Positions 43,497-63,709 of a DNA stretch of 64,000 nt are shown one piece after another (the stretch's first letter is position 1; every line of letters starts with the position of its first letter). The translations under genes were made by a program, and so were the position numbers. The stretch is from the NCBI RefSeq assembly GCF_020873895.1, contig NZ_JAHWGT010000010.1:62001-126000 (forward strand), given 5' to 3'. The DNA is from Streptomyces sp. DH12 (GTDB taxonomy: Bacteria; Actinomycetota; Actinomycetes; Streptomycetales; Streptomycetaceae). The notes under the pieces are model-generated. The model was not told the DNA's origin. It ran no database searches and saw nothing but the letters and a program-made list of their open reading frames with translations.

Positions 43497-44723
43497 TCAG
43501 TCCCGCGCCTCGGCGAGCAGCTTCTGCATCCGCGACACGCCCTCGACCAGGTCCTCGTCACCGAGCGCGTACGACAGCCGCAGGTACCCCGGGGTGCCGA
43601 AGGCCTCGCCGGGCACCACGGCCACCTCGACCTCGTCCAGGATCAGCGCCGCCAGCTCGACGGACGTCTGCGGCCGCTGACCGCGGATGTCCTTGCCCAG
43701 CAGCCCCTTCACCGACGGGTAGGCGTAGAAGGCGCCCTCCGGGGTGGGGCAGACCACGCCGTCGATCTCGTTGAGCATCCGCACGATCGTGCGGCGGCGC
43801 CGGTCGAACGCCTCGCGCATCTCCGCGACCGCGTCGAGGTTCCCCGAGACGGCGGCGAGCGCGGCCACCTGGGCGACGTTGGAGACGTTCGACGTGGCGT
43901 GCGACTGAAGGTTCGTCGCCGCCTTCACGACGTCCTTCGGGCCGACGATCCACCCCACGCGCCAGCCGGTCATGGCGTACGTCTTCGCCACGCCGTTGAC
44001 GACGACGCACTTGTCCCGCAGCTCGGGCACGAGCGCCGGCAGCGAGGTGAAGGCGGCGTCGCCGTACACCAGGTGCTCGTAGATCTCGTCCGTCAGGACC
44101 CACAGGCCGTGCTCGACGGCCCAGCGGCCGATCGCCTCGGCGTCCTCGCGCGAGTAGACGGCGCCGGTCGGGTTGGACGGGGAGACGAACAGGACGACCT
44201 TGGTCCGCTCCGTGCGGGCGGCCTCCAGCTGCTCCACGGAGACGCGGTAGCCCGTCGTCTCGTCCGCGACGACCTCCACCGGCACACCGCCGGCGAGCCG
44301 GATCGACTCGGGGTAGGTCGTCCAGTACGGGGCCGGGACGATGACCTCGTCACCCGGGTCGAGGATCGCGGCGAACGCCTCGTAGATGGCCTGCTTGCCG
44401 CCGTTGGTCACCAGGATCTGGGAGGCGTCGACCTCGTAGCCGGAGTCGCGCAGCGTCTTGGCGGCGATCGCGGACTTCAGCTCCGGCAGGCCGCCGGCCG
44501 GGGTGTAGCGGTGGTACTTCGGGTTCCGGCAGGCCTCCACGGCCGCCTCGACGATGTAGTCGGGCGTCGGGAAGTCCGGCTCGCCCGCGCCGAAGCCGAT
44601 CACCGGGCGCCCGGCGGCCTTCAGGGCCTTGGCCTTGGCGTCGACGGCGAGGGTCGCGGACTCGGAGATCGCGCCGATGCGGGCGGAGACCCGGCGCTCG
44701 GTCGGAGAGGTTGCAGCGCTCAT
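43497..44723 (-). CDS. aspC: pyridoxal-phosphate aminotransferase, aspartate type
   Basis: 408 residues, class I aminotransferase of the bacterial I-beta/I-gamma aspartate/prephenate type. Substrate helix and glycine loop: [23 protein letters not shown] contacts: [46 protein letters not shown]; the Schiff-base Lys in [16 protein letters not shown]; substrate-binding Arg in YLRLSYALG. Swaps amino groups between aspartate (or aromatic substrates) and 2-oxoglutarate. ATG 44723 is the likely start; an extended frame gives an unrelated Pro-rich lead. Confidence 0.94.
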   Translation of the reverse strand: MSAATSPTERRVSARIGAISESATLAVDAKAKALKAAGRPVIGFGAGEPDFPTPDYIVEAAVEACRNPKYHRYTPAGGLPELKSAIAAKTLRDSGYEVDASQILVTNGGKQAIYEAFAAILDPGDEVIVPAPYWTTYPESIRLAGGVPVEVVADETTGYRVSVEQLEAARTERTKVVLFVSPSNPTGAVYSREDAEAIGRWAVEHGLWVLTDEIYEHLVYGDAAFTSLPALVPELRDKCVVVNGVAKTYAMTGWRVGWIVGPKDVVKAATNLQSHATSNVSNVAQVAALAAVSGNLDAVAEMREAFDRRRRTIVRMLNEIDGVVCPTPEGAFYAYPSVKGLLGKDIRGQRPQTSVELAALILDEVEVAVVPGEAFGTPGYLRLSYALGDEDLVEGVSRMQKLLAEARD

Positions 44724-45174
44724 GCGGCCCATGCTCCCAGACCCCGTGGGGGGCCAGGGCCCGGGTTTCACCCACCGGACGTCCGTGCCCGGCCCGTGGT
44801 CCCCGGGCAGGGGAGCCCCGGCGGGGCCACGGCGGCCGGCCCCGGCTCGGGCTCCCGGCGGCGACGCGGAGCCGTCGTCGCGGCGGTCGGCACGGCAGCC
44901 GGCACGGCAGTCGGCACGGCGAGGGCCGAACGGGGGACGGGCAGGGCAGGCCGGGGTGGCGCCGGGCCAGGACGGGCGCGGGCGGGTGCGGGTGGGACCC
45001 GCGCGCGGACGCCGGAACGTCCCGCGCGGCGGACCGGGGGAGGCGGCGCGCAGCCCGCCGGGGCTTTCTGTTCGACGCGGAGGCGCTGACCACGTACACT
45101 CTCTGCTCGTTGGCCCTCACCGACCGGTCCGCGAGGCACTTCTGCGGATGCGGTAGGTTGGGGGAGAACCACAA
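44724..45174. other. intergenic region, aminotransferase to tRNA-Trp
   Basis: 451 bp between divergent units. Contains a 12-bp repeat (GTCGGCACGGCA, about three copies, 44886-44922). Before tRNA-Trp, TACACT (45095-45100) and TAGGTT (45153-45158) are -10-like words; the second is 16 bp from the tRNA. No gene. Confidence 0.5.
44886..44922. repeat. 12-bp tandem repeat, three copies
   Basis: GTCGGCACGGCA / GCCGGCACGGCA / GTCGGCACGGCG in a row, non-coding. Confidence 0.85.
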
Positions 45175-45247
45175 AGGGTCGTAGCTCAATTGGTAGAGCA
45201 CTGGTCTCCAAAACCAGCGGTTGGGGGTTCAAGTCCCTCCGGCCCTG
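45175..45247 (+). tRNA. tRNA-Trp (CCA)
   Basis: 73 nt. Acceptor AGGGTCG/CGGCCCT (one T-G pair), D arm TAGCTCAATTGGTAGAGCA, anticodon CCA in TGGTCTCCAAAACCA, T arm GGTTCAAGTCC, discriminator G. Its place just before secE-nusG is a widely conserved bacterial order. Confidence 0.97.
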
Positions 45248-45349
45248 CTACACACACCGCCAGGTTGTGTGCGCAGGTATGTACTTCATTGCACCGCCGT
45301 GCGGCTCCACCCGGGCGCGGCACGGCCGACCCGGAATCAGGTGAGATAC

Positions 45350-45637
45350 GTGACGGACGCCGTAGGCTCCATCGACATGCCTGATGCTGAGGACGAAGCG
45401 CCGGAGTCCAAGAAGAAGACCCGCAAGGGCGGCAAGCGCGCCAAGAAGGGCCCGCTGGGCCGTCTCGCGCTCTTCTACCGCCAGATCGTGGCCGAGCTGC
45501 GCAAGGTCGTCTGGCCGACCCGGAACCAGCTGACCACGTACACGACGGTCGTCATCATTTTCGTCGTCATCATGATCGGTATGGTGACCGGCATCGACTT
45601 CGGCTTCCAGGAAGCAGTCAAGTACGTCTTCGGCTGA
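45350..45637 (+). CDS. secE: preprotein translocase subunit SecE
   Basis: 95 residues. A charged N-terminus ([19 protein letters not shown]), the SecE cytosolic helix [24 protein letters not shown] and one transmembrane helix [21 protein letters not shown]. Single-helix SecE as in most bacteria; stabilises SecY. GTG 45350 is preceded by AGGTGA and gives the start seen in other Streptomyces; an upstream GTG 9 bp earlier is possible. 77-bp gap to nusG. Confidence 0.96.
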   Translation: MTDAVGSIDMPDAEDEAPESKKKTRKGGKRAKKGPLGRLALFYRQIVAELRKVVWPTRNQLTTYTTVVIIFVVIMIGMVTGIDFGFQEAVKYVFG

Positions 45638-45714
45638 TTCCCGCGGAGGGCGCCCACCCCGGCGCCCCTTTTCGCATGTTCCACCCCATCTGTATCCAGG
45701 AAGAAGCAGCCACC

Positions 45715-46644
45715 GTGTCTGACCCGAACCTGAACGAGTCCGCCCAGGACGAGCTCGACGTCGTCGAGGCGGCCGACGAGGACCAGGCGGAAGCTGCGGA
45801 CGCCGCTGTCGGCGAGGCGCCCGAGGACGTCGACCTCGTCGAGGACGACGCCGTCGAGGCGATCGAGGCCGGCGAGGACGAGGACGCGGCGGACGACGCC
45901 GACCTCGGTGCCGAGGCCGCCGAGACCGTCGAGGACGAAGAGACCGCCGCGGACGAGGACGCCGTCGAGGACGAGGACGCCGTGGAGCCGGCGGACGACG
46001 AGGCCGAGGCCGAGCCGGCCGCCCCCGTCGACCCGGTCGCCGCGCTCCGCGACGAGCTGCGCGGCCTCCCCGGCGAGTGGTACGTCATCCACACCTACGC
46101 GGGCTACGAGAAGCGCGTGAAGGCCAACCTGGAGCAGCGCGCCGTCTCGCTCAACGTCGAGGACTTCATCTACCAGGCCGAAGTCCCCGAGGAAGAGATC
46201 GTCCAGATCAAGAACGGCGAGCGCAAGAACGTCAAGCAGAACAAGCTGCCTGGCTACGTGCTCGTCCGCATGGACCTGACGAACGAGTCGTGGGGCGTCG
46301 TGCGCAACACGCCGGGCGTCACCGGCTTCGTGGGCAACGCCTACGACCCGTACCCGCTGACGCTGGACGAGATCGTCAAGATGCTCGCCCCGGAGGCCGA
46401 GGAGAAGGCCGCCCGCGAGGCCGCCGAGGCCGAGGGCAAGCCCGCGCCCGCCCGCAAGGTCGAGGTCCAGGTGCTCGACTTCGAGGTCGGCGACTCCGTC
46501 ACCGTCACCGACGGCCCGTTCGCGACGCTCCAGGCGACCATCAACGAGATCAACGCCGACTCGAAGAAGGTCAAGGGCCTCGTCGAGATCTTCGGCCGCG
46601 AGACGCCGGTCGAGCTGAGCTTCGACCAGATCCAGAAGAACTGA
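45715..46644 (+). CDS. nusG: transcription termination/antitermination protein NusG
   Basis: 309 residues, much longer than E. coli NusG (181) because of an acidic N-terminal region (about 1-115, runs of Glu/Asp/Ala). NGN domain from about 120 ([24 protein letters not shown] ... [30 protein letters not shown]) and C-terminal KOW ([23 protein letters not shown] ... [21 protein letters not shown]). GTG 45715 with GGAAGAA upstream; ATG 45676 in frame is less likely. Binds RNA polymerase and links it to Rho or the ribosome. Confidence 0.96.
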   Translation: MSDPNLNESAQDELDVVEAADEDQAEAADAAVGEAPEDVDLVEDDAVEAIEAGEDEDAADDADLGAEAAETVEDEETAADEDAVEDEDAVEPADDEAEAEPAAPVDPVAALRDELRGLPGEWYVIHTYAGYEKRVKANLEQRAVSLNVEDFIYQAEVPEEEIVQIKNGERKNVKQNKLPGYVLVRMDLTNESWGVVRNTPGVTGFVGNAYDPYPLTLDEIVKMLAPEAEEKAAREAAEAEGKPAPARKVEVQVLDFEVGDSVTVTDGPFATLQATINEINADSKKVKGLVEIFGRETPVELSFDQIQKN

Positions 46645-46668
46645 CCACGGTCGGTCCTCCCGGTCCCA

Positions 46669-46711
46669 CGAGCAGGTCAGAGCGGCGCATCGCGCGGCCC
46701 TGACCTGCTCG
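46669..46711 (+). terminator. terminator after nusG
   Basis: 12-bp perfect stem (46669-46680 with 46700-46711) with a GC-rich loop, followed by GGTTTTT. The T-run merges into the -35 of the next promoter. Confidence 0.92.
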
Positions 46712-46715
46712 GTTT

Positions 46716-46743
46716 TTGGACGGGCGGTCATACCCGCTATCGT
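46716..46743 (+). promoter_or_regulatory. predicted rplK promoter
   Basis: TTGGAC (46716-46721) - 16 bp - TATCGT (46738-46743), beginning in the T-run of the nusG terminator and about 93 bp before rplK. A good vegetative match. Confidence 0.6.
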
Positions 46744-46835
46744 TGTGCGGTATGCCTCCATCCGGATGATGTCGGACGACATCGAACGGCATCGGATGGC
46801 GGCCGAACAACTCTCACTAGGACCCGGAGAGAGCT

Positions 46836-47270
46836 ATGCCTCCCAAGAAGAAGAAGGTCACGGGGCTCATCAAGCTCCAGATCCAGGCCGGCGCGGCCAA
46901 CCCGGCCCCGCCGGTCGGCCCCGCGCTGGGTCAGCACGGCGTCAACATCATGGAGTTCTGCAAGGCCTACAACGCCGCGACCGAGTCGCAGCGCGGTTGG
47001 GTCATCCCGGTGGAGATCACGGTCTACGAGGACCGCTCCTTCACCTTCATCACGAAGACGCCCCCGGCGTCGCGGATGATCCTCAAGGCCGCTGGTGTGG
47101 AGAAGGGCTCCGGCGAGCCGCACAAGACCAAGGTCGCCAAGCTCACGAGCGCCCAGGTCCGCGAGATCGCCACGACCAAGATGCCCGACCTGAACGCGAA
47201 CGACCTGGACGCCGCGGAGAAGATCATCGCCGGCACCGCCCGTTCCATGGGCATCACCGTCGAGGGCTGA
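46836..47270 (+). CDS. rplK: 50S ribosomal protein L11
   Basis: 144 residues, standard: [41 protein letters not shown], then the thiostrepton-region proline-rich loop and C-terminal rRNA-binding domain [19 protein letters not shown] ... [26 protein letters not shown] preceded by GGAG. Forms the GTPase-associated stalk base and is needed for RelA activation. Confidence 0.98.
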
Positions 47271-47350
47271 TCAGCTCCCGTCCGACCTCTCTGTGGAAGG
47301 GCCAGCGCCGGCCCGCACCACGACTCCATACCTGAAACGCAGGAGAAGAA

Positions 47351-48073
47351 GTGAAGCGCAGCAAGGCTCTCCGCGGCGCGGACGCCAAGATCGACCGGGA
47401 GCGGAACTACGCCCCCCTCGAGGCCGTCCGTCTCGCCAAGGACACCGCCGCCACCAAGTTCGACGGCACCGTCGAGGTCGCCTTCCGCCTGGGTGTCGAC
47501 CCTCGCAAGGCCGACCAGATGGTCCGTGGCACCGTGAACCTTCCGCACGGCACCGGCAAGACCGCCCGGGTCCTGGTCTTCGCGACCGGTGACCGTGCTG
47601 CGGCCGCGGAAGCCGCGGGCGCCGACATCGTCGGCTCCGACGAACTGATCGACGAGGTTGCGAAGGGCCGTCTGGACTTCGACGCCGTCGTCGCCACCCC
47701 GGACCTCATGGGCAAGGTCGGCCGCCTCGGCCGCGTGCTCGGCCCGCGTGGTCTGATGCCGAACCCGAAGACCGGCACCGTCACGATGGACGTCGCCAAG
47801 GCCGTCACCGACATCAAGGGCGGCAAGATCGAGTTCCGCGTCGACAAGCACTCGAACCTCCACTTCATCATCGGCAAGGTCTCCTTCGACGAGACGAAGC
47901 TGGTCGAGAACTACGCGGCCGCGCTGGAGGAGATCCTCCGTCTGAAGCCGTCCGCCGCGAAGGGCCGCTACATCAAGAAGGCGACCCTGACCACGACGAT
48001 GGGCCCCGGCATCCCGCTGGACGCCAACCGCACCCGCAACCTCCTCGTCGAGGAGGACCCGGCCGCCGTCTGA
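47351..48073 (+). CDS. rplA: 50S ribosomal protein L1
   Basis: 240 residues: [71 protein letters not shown] and the L1 signature [25 protein letters not shown] with CAGGAG upstream. L1 stalk protein; often represses its own rplKA mRNA. An 80-bp gap separates it from rplK and a terminator follows. Confidence 0.98.
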   Translation: MKRSKALRGADAKIDRERNYAPLEAVRLAKDTAATKFDGTVEVAFRLGVDPRKADQMVRGTVNLPHGTGKTARVLVFATGDRAAAAEAAGADIVGSDELIDEVAKGRLDFDAVVATPDLMGKVGRLGRVLGPRGLMPNPKTGTVTMDVAKAVTDIKGGKIEFRVDKHSNLHFIIGKVSFDETKLVENYAAALEEILRLKPSAAKGRYIKKATLTTTMGPGIPLDANRTRNLLVEEDPAAV

Positions 48074-48110
48074 CCGGGTCGAGCCTGACGGCTCACGGGT
48101 ACGCGCCCAA

Positions 48111-48146
48111 CCGGCCCCCGCACCTCTTCGGAGGGGCGGGGGCCGG
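48111..48146 (+). terminator. terminator after rplA
   Basis: 11-bp stem (48111-48121 with 48136-48146) plus an inner CCTC/GAGG helix capped by TTCG, followed by TCCCTTTT. Confidence 0.9.
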
Positions 48147-48219
48147 TCCCTTTTCCCGCGGCCTGTCAGCCCCATGGGTTAGCGTTCCGATGAGTCGGAA
48201 TTCGAACATGGGGGTGGGG

Positions 48220-49203
48220 ATGAACGTCTCCGTACGCAGGCGTCTGGGCGTCCCGGCGGTGGCCGTGGTCATGCTCGCGGGGGCCGTGGGCTGCCAGGGC
48301 GGCGACAAGAAGGCGGCCGAGGCGCCGCGCGACGGACTCCAGTGGTCCTCGCCGGCCCAGGTCATCCAGGCGGCGTACAAGAAGACCGCGGCGGCGAAGT
48401 CCGCCAGGATCCGCATGACGATGACCATGCCGGCGGGCGTCGAGGGCATGGCCGAGGGCGGCGAGATGACGATGTCCGGCGTCATGGGGTGGGACCCCGG
48501 CGTGCTGGACATGACGGTCCAGGGCGGCGTGCTGAACCAGGCGCAGGGCGGCCCCGGCAGGTTCCGCCTCGTCATGGCCGACGAGGTCATGTACATGGAC
48601 ATGGGTGCGAAGGCCCCCGCGGAGCTGGGCGGCAAGCGCTGGATCAAGATGGACCTCAAGGCGATGGCCGACCTCTCCGGCGACGCCGCGCTGCGCCGGC
48701 AGATGACCGGCAGCCTCGAGAACATGAACCAGGACCCGGCCAAGCAGCTCGCCCTGCTGCTGGACTCGCCGAACCTGAAGCACGTCGGCCCCGAGAAGGT
48801 CGACGGCGTCCAGACGCAGCACTACCAGGGCCGCCTCACCGTCGATGAGATGGTCGCCTCCGACAAGTCGCTCGCGGTGCTCTCCGCCGAGGAGCGCGAG
48901 GAGCTGGTCGCCACGCTGAAGGCGGGCGGCCTCAAGGCGTACGACACCGACGTCTGGGTCGACGGCGACGGCTACCCGGCGAAGATGGACATCGGCATGG
49001 AGACGCCGCAGGGCGCCTTCGACATCGCCGTGTCCTACTCCGACTACGGCACCGCCGCCGCCGTGCAGGCCCCGCCCGCCGACCAGACCTTCGACTTCAT
49101 GGAGGTGCTGGAGAAGCTCGGCGGCGCCGCCCGCGACGCCGACGGCGCCGGCCAGGGAGACGCCGGGCCCGGCGCGGGCACCGAGGGAGCCGGTACGGCC
49201 TGA
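48220..49203 (+). CDS. lipoprotein of the LppX/LprG-like family
   Basis: 327 residues. Lipoprotein signal: [25 protein letters not shown] with the lipidated Cys at about 25, then a charged linker. Body of the LppX/LolA-like fold ([83 protein letters not shown]). Such proteins sit on the outer face of the membrane and bind lipids or signal molecules. ATG 48220 puts the basic stretch at the usual place; ATG 48190 is in frame and follows a -10-like TAGCGT (48180-48185) closely enough for a leaderless start. Gly/Ala-rich C-terminus. It splits the rplKA and rplJL units. Confidence 0.85.
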   Translation: MNVSVRRRLGVPAVAVVMLAGAVGCQGGDKKAAEAPRDGLQWSSPAQVIQAAYKKTAAAKSARIRMTMTMPAGVEGMAEGGEMTMSGVMGWDPGVLDMTVQGGVLNQAQGGPGRFRLVMADEVMYMDMGAKAPAELGGKRWIKMDLKAMADLSGDAALRRQMTGSLENMNQDPAKQLALLLDSPNLKHVGPEKVDGVQTQHYQGRLTVDEMVASDKSLAVLSAEEREELVATLKAGGLKAYDTDVWVDGDGYPAKMDIGMETPQGAFDIAVSYSDYGTAAAVQAPPADQTFDFMEVLEKLGGAARDADGAGQGDAGPGAGTEGAGTA

Positions 49204-49234
49204 GCAGGGCGGCCCGGGCGGCCACCCGGCCGAT

Positions 49235-49264
49235 TTGCTTGACGGCCGCCCGGTCCCGTACTCT
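49235..49264 (+). promoter_or_regulatory. predicted rplJL promoter
   Basis: TACTCT (49259-49264) is the -10; upstream TTGCTT (49235-49240) gives an 18-bp spacer, and the overlapping TTGACG (49239-49244) gives 14 bp. Lies about 225 bp before rplJ, leaving a long leader. Confidence 0.5.
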
Positions 49265-49269
49265 TCCAC

Positions 49270-49430
49270 AGAAGCCAAAGACCGCTGGTCGCAGCCGTGC
49301 CCGCAGGGCGCAGCCGCCGAAGGATCCGCTAGCTACGGACGACCCGCGCAGGTGACAGTGGTAGTACTCCCGGGCGAACCGTGTCCGGTCGAGTCACGCC
49401 CCGTGCGCCTGCGCCGGGGCGTTTCGTTTT
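49270..49430 (+). ncRNA. ribosomal protein L10 leader with attenuator hairpin
   Basis: The leader between the promoter and rplJ is about 220 nt and highly structured. It ends in a terminator-like hairpin: 8-bp stem 49396-49403 with 49415-49422, then TTTCGTTTT. L10(L12)4 binding to rplJ leaders is known in many bacteria. In this window the hairpin with a T-rich tail lies 60 bp before rplJ, as expected for attenuation. The exact L10-binding fold is not worked out here; boundaries are approximate. Confidence 0.6.
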
Positions 49431-49489
49431 GCCCAGTCTCCTTCCTTCAGCCATCGCGGTCCGAATCACCCGGAAGGAGGCCGAGGCTC

Positions 49490-50020
49490 ATGGCGAGGCC
49501 CGACAAGTCTGCTGCGGTTGCCGAGCTGACGGACAAGTTCCGCAGCTCCAACGCCGCCGTGCTGACCGAGTACCGCGGTCTCACCGTGGCACAGCTCAAG
49601 CAGCTGCGCCGTTCGCTCGGTGAGAACGCCCAGTACGCCGTGGTGAAGAACACGCTGACCAAGATTGCGGCCAACGAGGCCGGGATCACGTCGCTGGACG
49701 ACCAGTTCAATGGTCCGACGGCGGTCGCCTTCATCACCGGTGACCCGGTGACGTCGGCGAAGGGTCTTCGTGACTTCGCCAAGGACAACCCGAACCTCAT
49801 CATCAAGGGCGGTGTCCTTGACGGCAAGGCGCTGTCCGCCGATGAGATCAAGAAGCTTGCGGACCTCGAGTCCCGCGAGGTTCTGCTCGCCAAGCTGGCG
49901 GGTGCCATGAAGGGCAAGCAGTCCCAGGCTGCCGCGCTCTTCCAGGCGCTCCCGTCGAAGCTCGTCCGCACCGTGGACGCGCTTCGCGCCAAGCAGGCCG
50001 AGCAGGGCGGTGCCGAGTAA
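49490..50020 (+). CDS. rplJ: 50S ribosomal protein L10
   Basis: 176 residues: [81 protein letters not shown] and a C-terminal helix for binding L7/L12 dimers. Excellent SD (GGAAGGAGG). Stalk base protein; probably represses its own operon through the leader. Confidence 0.98.
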   Translation: MARPDKSAAVAELTDKFRSSNAAVLTEYRGLTVAQLKQLRRSLGENAQYAVVKNTLTKIAANEAGITSLDDQFNGPTAVAFITGDPVTSAKGLRDFAKDNPNLIIKGGVLDGKALSADEIKKLADLESREVLLAKLAGAMKGKQSQAAALFQALPSKLVRTVDALRAKQAEQGGAE

Positions 50021-50135
50021 CTCGGCTCGCACACTGACCGCCGCCTGACCAGGGCGACGGTCACAGCGGGCCCCACGTACGCCCGCCACACATGTACATC
50101 CCGGCACCAGCCGAATTAGTGGAAGGACCGCCATC

Positions 50136-50519
50136 ATGGCGAAGCTGTCTCAGGAAGACCTGCTCGCGCAGTTCGAGGAGATGACCCTCATCGAGCTCGC
50201 CGCGTTCGTGTCGGCGTTCGAGGAGAAGTTCGACGTCACCGCCGCCGCCCCGGTCGCCGTTGCCGCCGCCGGCGCCCCGGGCGCCCCGGCCGAGGCCGCC
50301 GAGGAGAAGGACGAGTTCGACGTCATCCTCACCGGCGCCGGCGACAAGAAGATCCAGGTCATCAAGGTCGTGCGTGAGCTGACCTCCCTGGGCCTGAAGG
50401 AGGCCAAGGACCTCGTCGACGGCACCCCGAAGCCGGTCCTCGAGAAGGTCAACAAGGAGCAGGCCGAGAAGGCCGCCGAGGCCCTCAAGGGCGCCGGCGC
50501 GGGCGTCGAGGTCAAGTGA
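50136..50519 (+). CDS. rplL: 50S ribosomal protein L7/L12
   Basis: 127 residues. N-terminal dimerisation domain [31 protein letters not shown], Ala-rich hinge, and C-terminal factor-binding domain [75 protein letters not shown] upstream. Recruits translational GTPases. Confidence 0.98.
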   Translation: MAKLSQEDLLAQFEEMTLIELAAFVSAFEEKFDVTAAAPVAVAAAGAPGAPAEAAEEKDEFDVILTGAGDKKIQVIKVVRELTSLGLKEAKDLVDGTPKPVLEKVNKEQAEKAAEALKGAGAGVEVK

Positions 50520-50568
50520 CCTCCTGCGGGTCTCCTGACTCGCACTGACGCCCCCTGGGGGCGTTCCC

Positions 50569-50600
50569 AAGGGCGATCACCCATCCGGGTGGTCGCCCTT
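50569..50600 (+). terminator. terminator or attenuator after rplL
   Basis: 14-bp stem (50569-50582 with 50587-50600, one T-G pair) with loop ATCC. Partial termination here would set the ratio of ribosomal stalk proteins to RNA polymerase. Confidence 0.85.
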
Positions 50601-50842
50601 CGGCGTTGCCGTGACGCCTGTCTTGCGACGGACGCCCGGAGGAGTATGGTGATCTTCGCCGTGCGCCCCGCGGAGCCGGGGGCCTTGACGAACCGCACGC
50701 CGCGCGCAATTCTCAGGACGCGTCGTCACAACGATCCGGAACCGAGGCATGGATCGACGACCGAACGGGCAGTATCGATGTGCGCCGACGGGCGCGAGGT
50801 GCCGCGGAGATGAGAACAACGAGGGTCGCGAATTACTCGCCC

Positions 50843-50871
50843 TGGACATCAGTGGGCCAAGTGGCTACACT
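50843..50871 (+). promoter_or_regulatory. predicted rpoBC promoter
   Basis: TGGACA (50843-50848) - 17 bp - TACACT (50866-50871). Good vegetative match at ideal spacing, about 160 bp before the rpoB start. Confidence 0.7.
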
Positions 50872-51033
50872 GACCCTTTGCGCTGCCTGTTAGCTGCTCC
50901 CTGCCCGTCACCAGGGGCATACCCTCGCGAGAGCACAGTTGACCGAATGCCCTGACCTGGGATTTCGGGTCTCCGTGCTCGGCTGGGGACCGGTACGCGC
51001 GTAGTGAGTCCGAGCCCTCGGAAGGACCCCCTC

Positions 51034-54519
<3,486 letters not shown>

Positions 54520-54525
54520 CGGGTC

Positions 54526-54554
54526 GGCCGGCCGGATCTCCCATCCGGCCGGCC
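54526..54554 (+). terminator. hairpin in the rpoB-rpoC spacer
   Basis: 12-bp perfect stem (54526-54537 with 54543-54554), 5-nt loop, directly after the rpoB stop. No T-run; rpoC has to be read through it, so it is more likely an mRNA-stability or processing element or weak attenuator. Confidence 0.6.
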
Positions 54555-54611
54555 TCCCAGCGACCCGTACAGACCATTGATTGACACAACCCTGAGAGGG
54601 ATTGACGCATA

Positions 54612-58520
<3,909 letters not shown>

Positions 58521-58534
58521 GCGCGCAGTCTGAT

Positions 58535-58576
58535 CGGAGGGCGGCACCCCGTCGCGGGACGGGGTGCCGCCCTCCG
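58535..58576 (+). terminator. terminator of rpoBC
   Basis: 19-bp perfect stem (58535-58553 with 58558-58576) and a 4-nt GCGG loop, 15 bp after the rpoC stop. Confidence 0.95.
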
Positions 58577-58940
58577 GCGTGCCCGGGGCCCGGTGGGTCC
58601 GGCCTCCGGGCGGCGGGGGTGCCCGGGGCCGCGGATGTGTCGATCCGGCCACTCCTCGTACGGATGTGCGTTTCTCCGTACGGGCTGGTCCGCCCGCTGT
58701 CGGCGGGCGCCCGGCGGCGGGGGCCCGTGCGCCCCTACGGGCCTGGCGGCCGTGGTGGTACGGAGGCGGCGCCTCCGGCTCCACGCGGGCGCACAGGGCC
58801 GCCCAGGGGACCGGGAAGGGGCAGTTCAGGGCCGCCGCGGACCGTGCGGCGGCCCTGCGGCGGGGGGCCGGCGGCCCATCCGGCCGCTCATCCGTGTGGC
58901 GGGGGCCCGTGGCCGGTCGTGACTGATCTTCGGCGTGGCA
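58577..58940. other. intergenic DNA after rpoBC
   Basis: No gene seen. Open frames (e.g. on plus, 58564-58926) are Gly/Arg/Pro-rich without codon structure. The rpsL promoter begins just after it. Confidence 0.6.
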
Positions 58941-58946
58941 TTTGTT

Positions 58947-58975
58947 TTGACCGGAGTCCATGCGATAGGTACGCT
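58947..58975 (+). promoter_or_regulatory. predicted rpsL-rpsG-fusA promoter
   Basis: TTGACC (58947-58952) - 17 bp - TACGCT (58970-58975), one of the best vegetative matches in the window; leader of about 190 nt to rpsL. Confidence 0.75.
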
Positions 58976-59169
58976 CAGACCTTGTGCCTGGGGTGTGCCT
59001 GGGCTCCTGTGCGTGTCCTCAACCGCACGGCGAGTCCGTCAAAGGCCACCGCGATCCGCGCTCCTCCCCGCCCGGGGCGGGGGTTCGCCGGATCCGACAC
59101 ACCCGACCGCGTGGGTCGGCGACGTTCCAGGTTAGCTTCACTACACGGCACACAGAAACCGGAGAAGTA

Positions 59170-59541
59170 GTGCCTACGATCCAGCAGCTGGTCCGGAAGG
59201 GCCGGCAGGACAAGGTCGAGAAGAACAAGACGCCCGCCCTCGAGGGTTCCCCTCAGCGCCGCGGCGTCTGCACGCGTGTGTTCACGACCACCCCGAAGAA
59301 GCCGAACTCGGCCCTCCGTAAGGTCGCGCGTGTGCGTCTGACCTCCGGGATCGAGGTCACGGCCTACATTCCGGGTGAGGGACACAACCTGCAGGAGCAC
59401 TCCATCGTGCTCGTGCGTGGTGGCCGTGTGAAGGACCTGCCGGGTGTTCGCTACAAGATCATCCGCGGTTCGCTCGACACCCAGGGTGTCAAGAACCGCA
59501 AGCAGGCCCGCAGCCGCTACGGCGCCAAGAAGGAGAAGTAA
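59170..59541 (+). CDS. rpsL: 30S ribosomal protein S12
   Basis: 123 residues: [59 protein letters not shown] and [21 protein letters not shown]. Streptomycin-determining Lys residues in TPKKPNSA and RVKDLPG are wild type. GTG start with GGAG upstream. First gene of the str operon. Confidence 0.98.
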   Translation: MPTIQQLVRKGRQDKVEKNKTPALEGSPQRRGVCTRVFTTTPKKPNSALRKVARVRLTSGIEVTAYIPGEGHNLQEHSIVLVRGGRVKDLPGVRYKIIRGSLDTQGVKNRKQARSRYGAKKEK

Positions 59542-59543
59542 GA

Positions 59544-60014
59544 ATGCCTCGTAAGGGCCCCGCCCCGAAGCGCCCGGTCATCATCGACCCGGTTTACGGT
59601 TCTCCTCTGGTGACCTCGCTCATCAACAAGATCCTGCTCAACGGCAAGCGTTCCACCGCCGAGCGCATCGTCTACGGCGCCATGGAGGGTCTCCGTGAGA
59701 AGACCGGCCAGGACCCGGTCATCACGCTGAAGCGCGCGCTCGAGAACGTCAAGCCGGCTCTCGAGGTGAAGTCCCGCCGTGTCGGTGGCGCCACCTACCA
59801 GGTGCCGATCGAGGTCAAGCCCGGTCGCGCCTCCACGCTCGCGCTGCGCTGGCTGGTCGGCTACTCGCGCGCCCGTCGTGAGAAGACCATGACCGAGCGC
59901 CTGATGAACGAGCTGCTGGACGCCTCGAACGGCCTCGGCGCCTCGGTCAAGAAGCGCGAGGACACGCACAAGATGGCCGAGTCCAACAAGGCCTTCGCGC
60001 ACTACCGCTGGTAG
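59544..60014 (+). CDS. rpsG: 30S ribosomal protein S7
   Basis: 156 residues, normal: [79 protein letters not shown] and [13 protein letters not shown]. The SD (AAGGAG) lies inside the end of rpsL; 2-bp gap. Organises the 30S head. Confidence 0.98.
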   Translation: MPRKGPAPKRPVIIDPVYGSPLVTSLINKILLNGKRSTAERIVYGAMEGLREKTGQDPVITLKRALENVKPALEVKSRRVGGATYQVPIEVKPGRASTLALRWLVGYSRARREKTMTERLMNELLDASNGLGASVKKREDTHKMAESNKAFAHYRW

Positions 60015-60052
60015 TCGCACCCACATCGAGACCGAGAGAAGACTGAAGCCTT

Positions 60053-62179
<2,127 letters not shown>

Positions 62180-62218
62180 CTCCACCGAGTTCACGCTTTA
62201 GGCTTGTCACCGGATACA

Positions 62219-62268
62219 CCGGGGCGTTCCGCCGCACACCGCGCGAGCGGAGTGACGGAACGCCCCGG
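62219..62268 (+). terminator. hairpin between fusA and tuf
   Basis: 13-bp perfect stem (62219-62231 with 62256-62268) with a 24-nt loop, about 40 bp after fusA. No T-run. It would reduce read-through into tuf, whose own promoter probably lies near it. Confidence 0.75.
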
Positions 62269-62341
62269 GGCCGGCATCCCAGCAAAGATCACCTGGCGCC
62301 GATGAGTAAGGCGTACAGAACCACTCCACAGGAGGACCCCA

Positions 62342-63535
<1,194 letters not shown>

Positions 63536-63590
63536 GCTCCGCTTGCTCGACGGCCTGAACGGCTGACCTGGTAGCTCCTGGAGCTGCACG

Positions 63591-63626
63591 CGAAGGGCCC
63601 CGCACCGTGAGGTGCGGGGCCCTTCG
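63591..63626 (+). terminator. terminator after tuf
   Basis: 16-bp perfect stem (63591-63606 with 63611-63626), GTGA loop, about 55 bp after the tuf stop; followed by TCGTTCC. Confidence 0.95.
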
Positions 63627-63709
63627 TCGTTCCCGTTCCGTCGTTCCCGTTCCGCTCCCGGTGCTTCCGGCGCGGCCGGGGGCCGGTGGGTGCCGGTGGG
63701 GGCGCCCGG

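Larger units (their letters stand above)
50520..51033. other. rplL-rpoB intergenic region with terminator and rpoB promoter
   Basis: 514 bp. From left: a small hairpin (50548-50564), a strong terminator (50569-50600), a stretch without features, the rpoB promoter (50843-50871) and a leader of about 155 nt. No gene supported. Confidence 0.7.

Noticed and set aside
58564-58930. Possible gene between rpoC and rpsL
   Set aside because: Frames begin inside the rpoC terminator hairpin, overlap each other and give low-complexity translations.
59280-59460. Streptomycin-resistance changes in rpsL
   Set aside because: Both key lysines (TPKKPNSA and RVKDLPG) are wild type.
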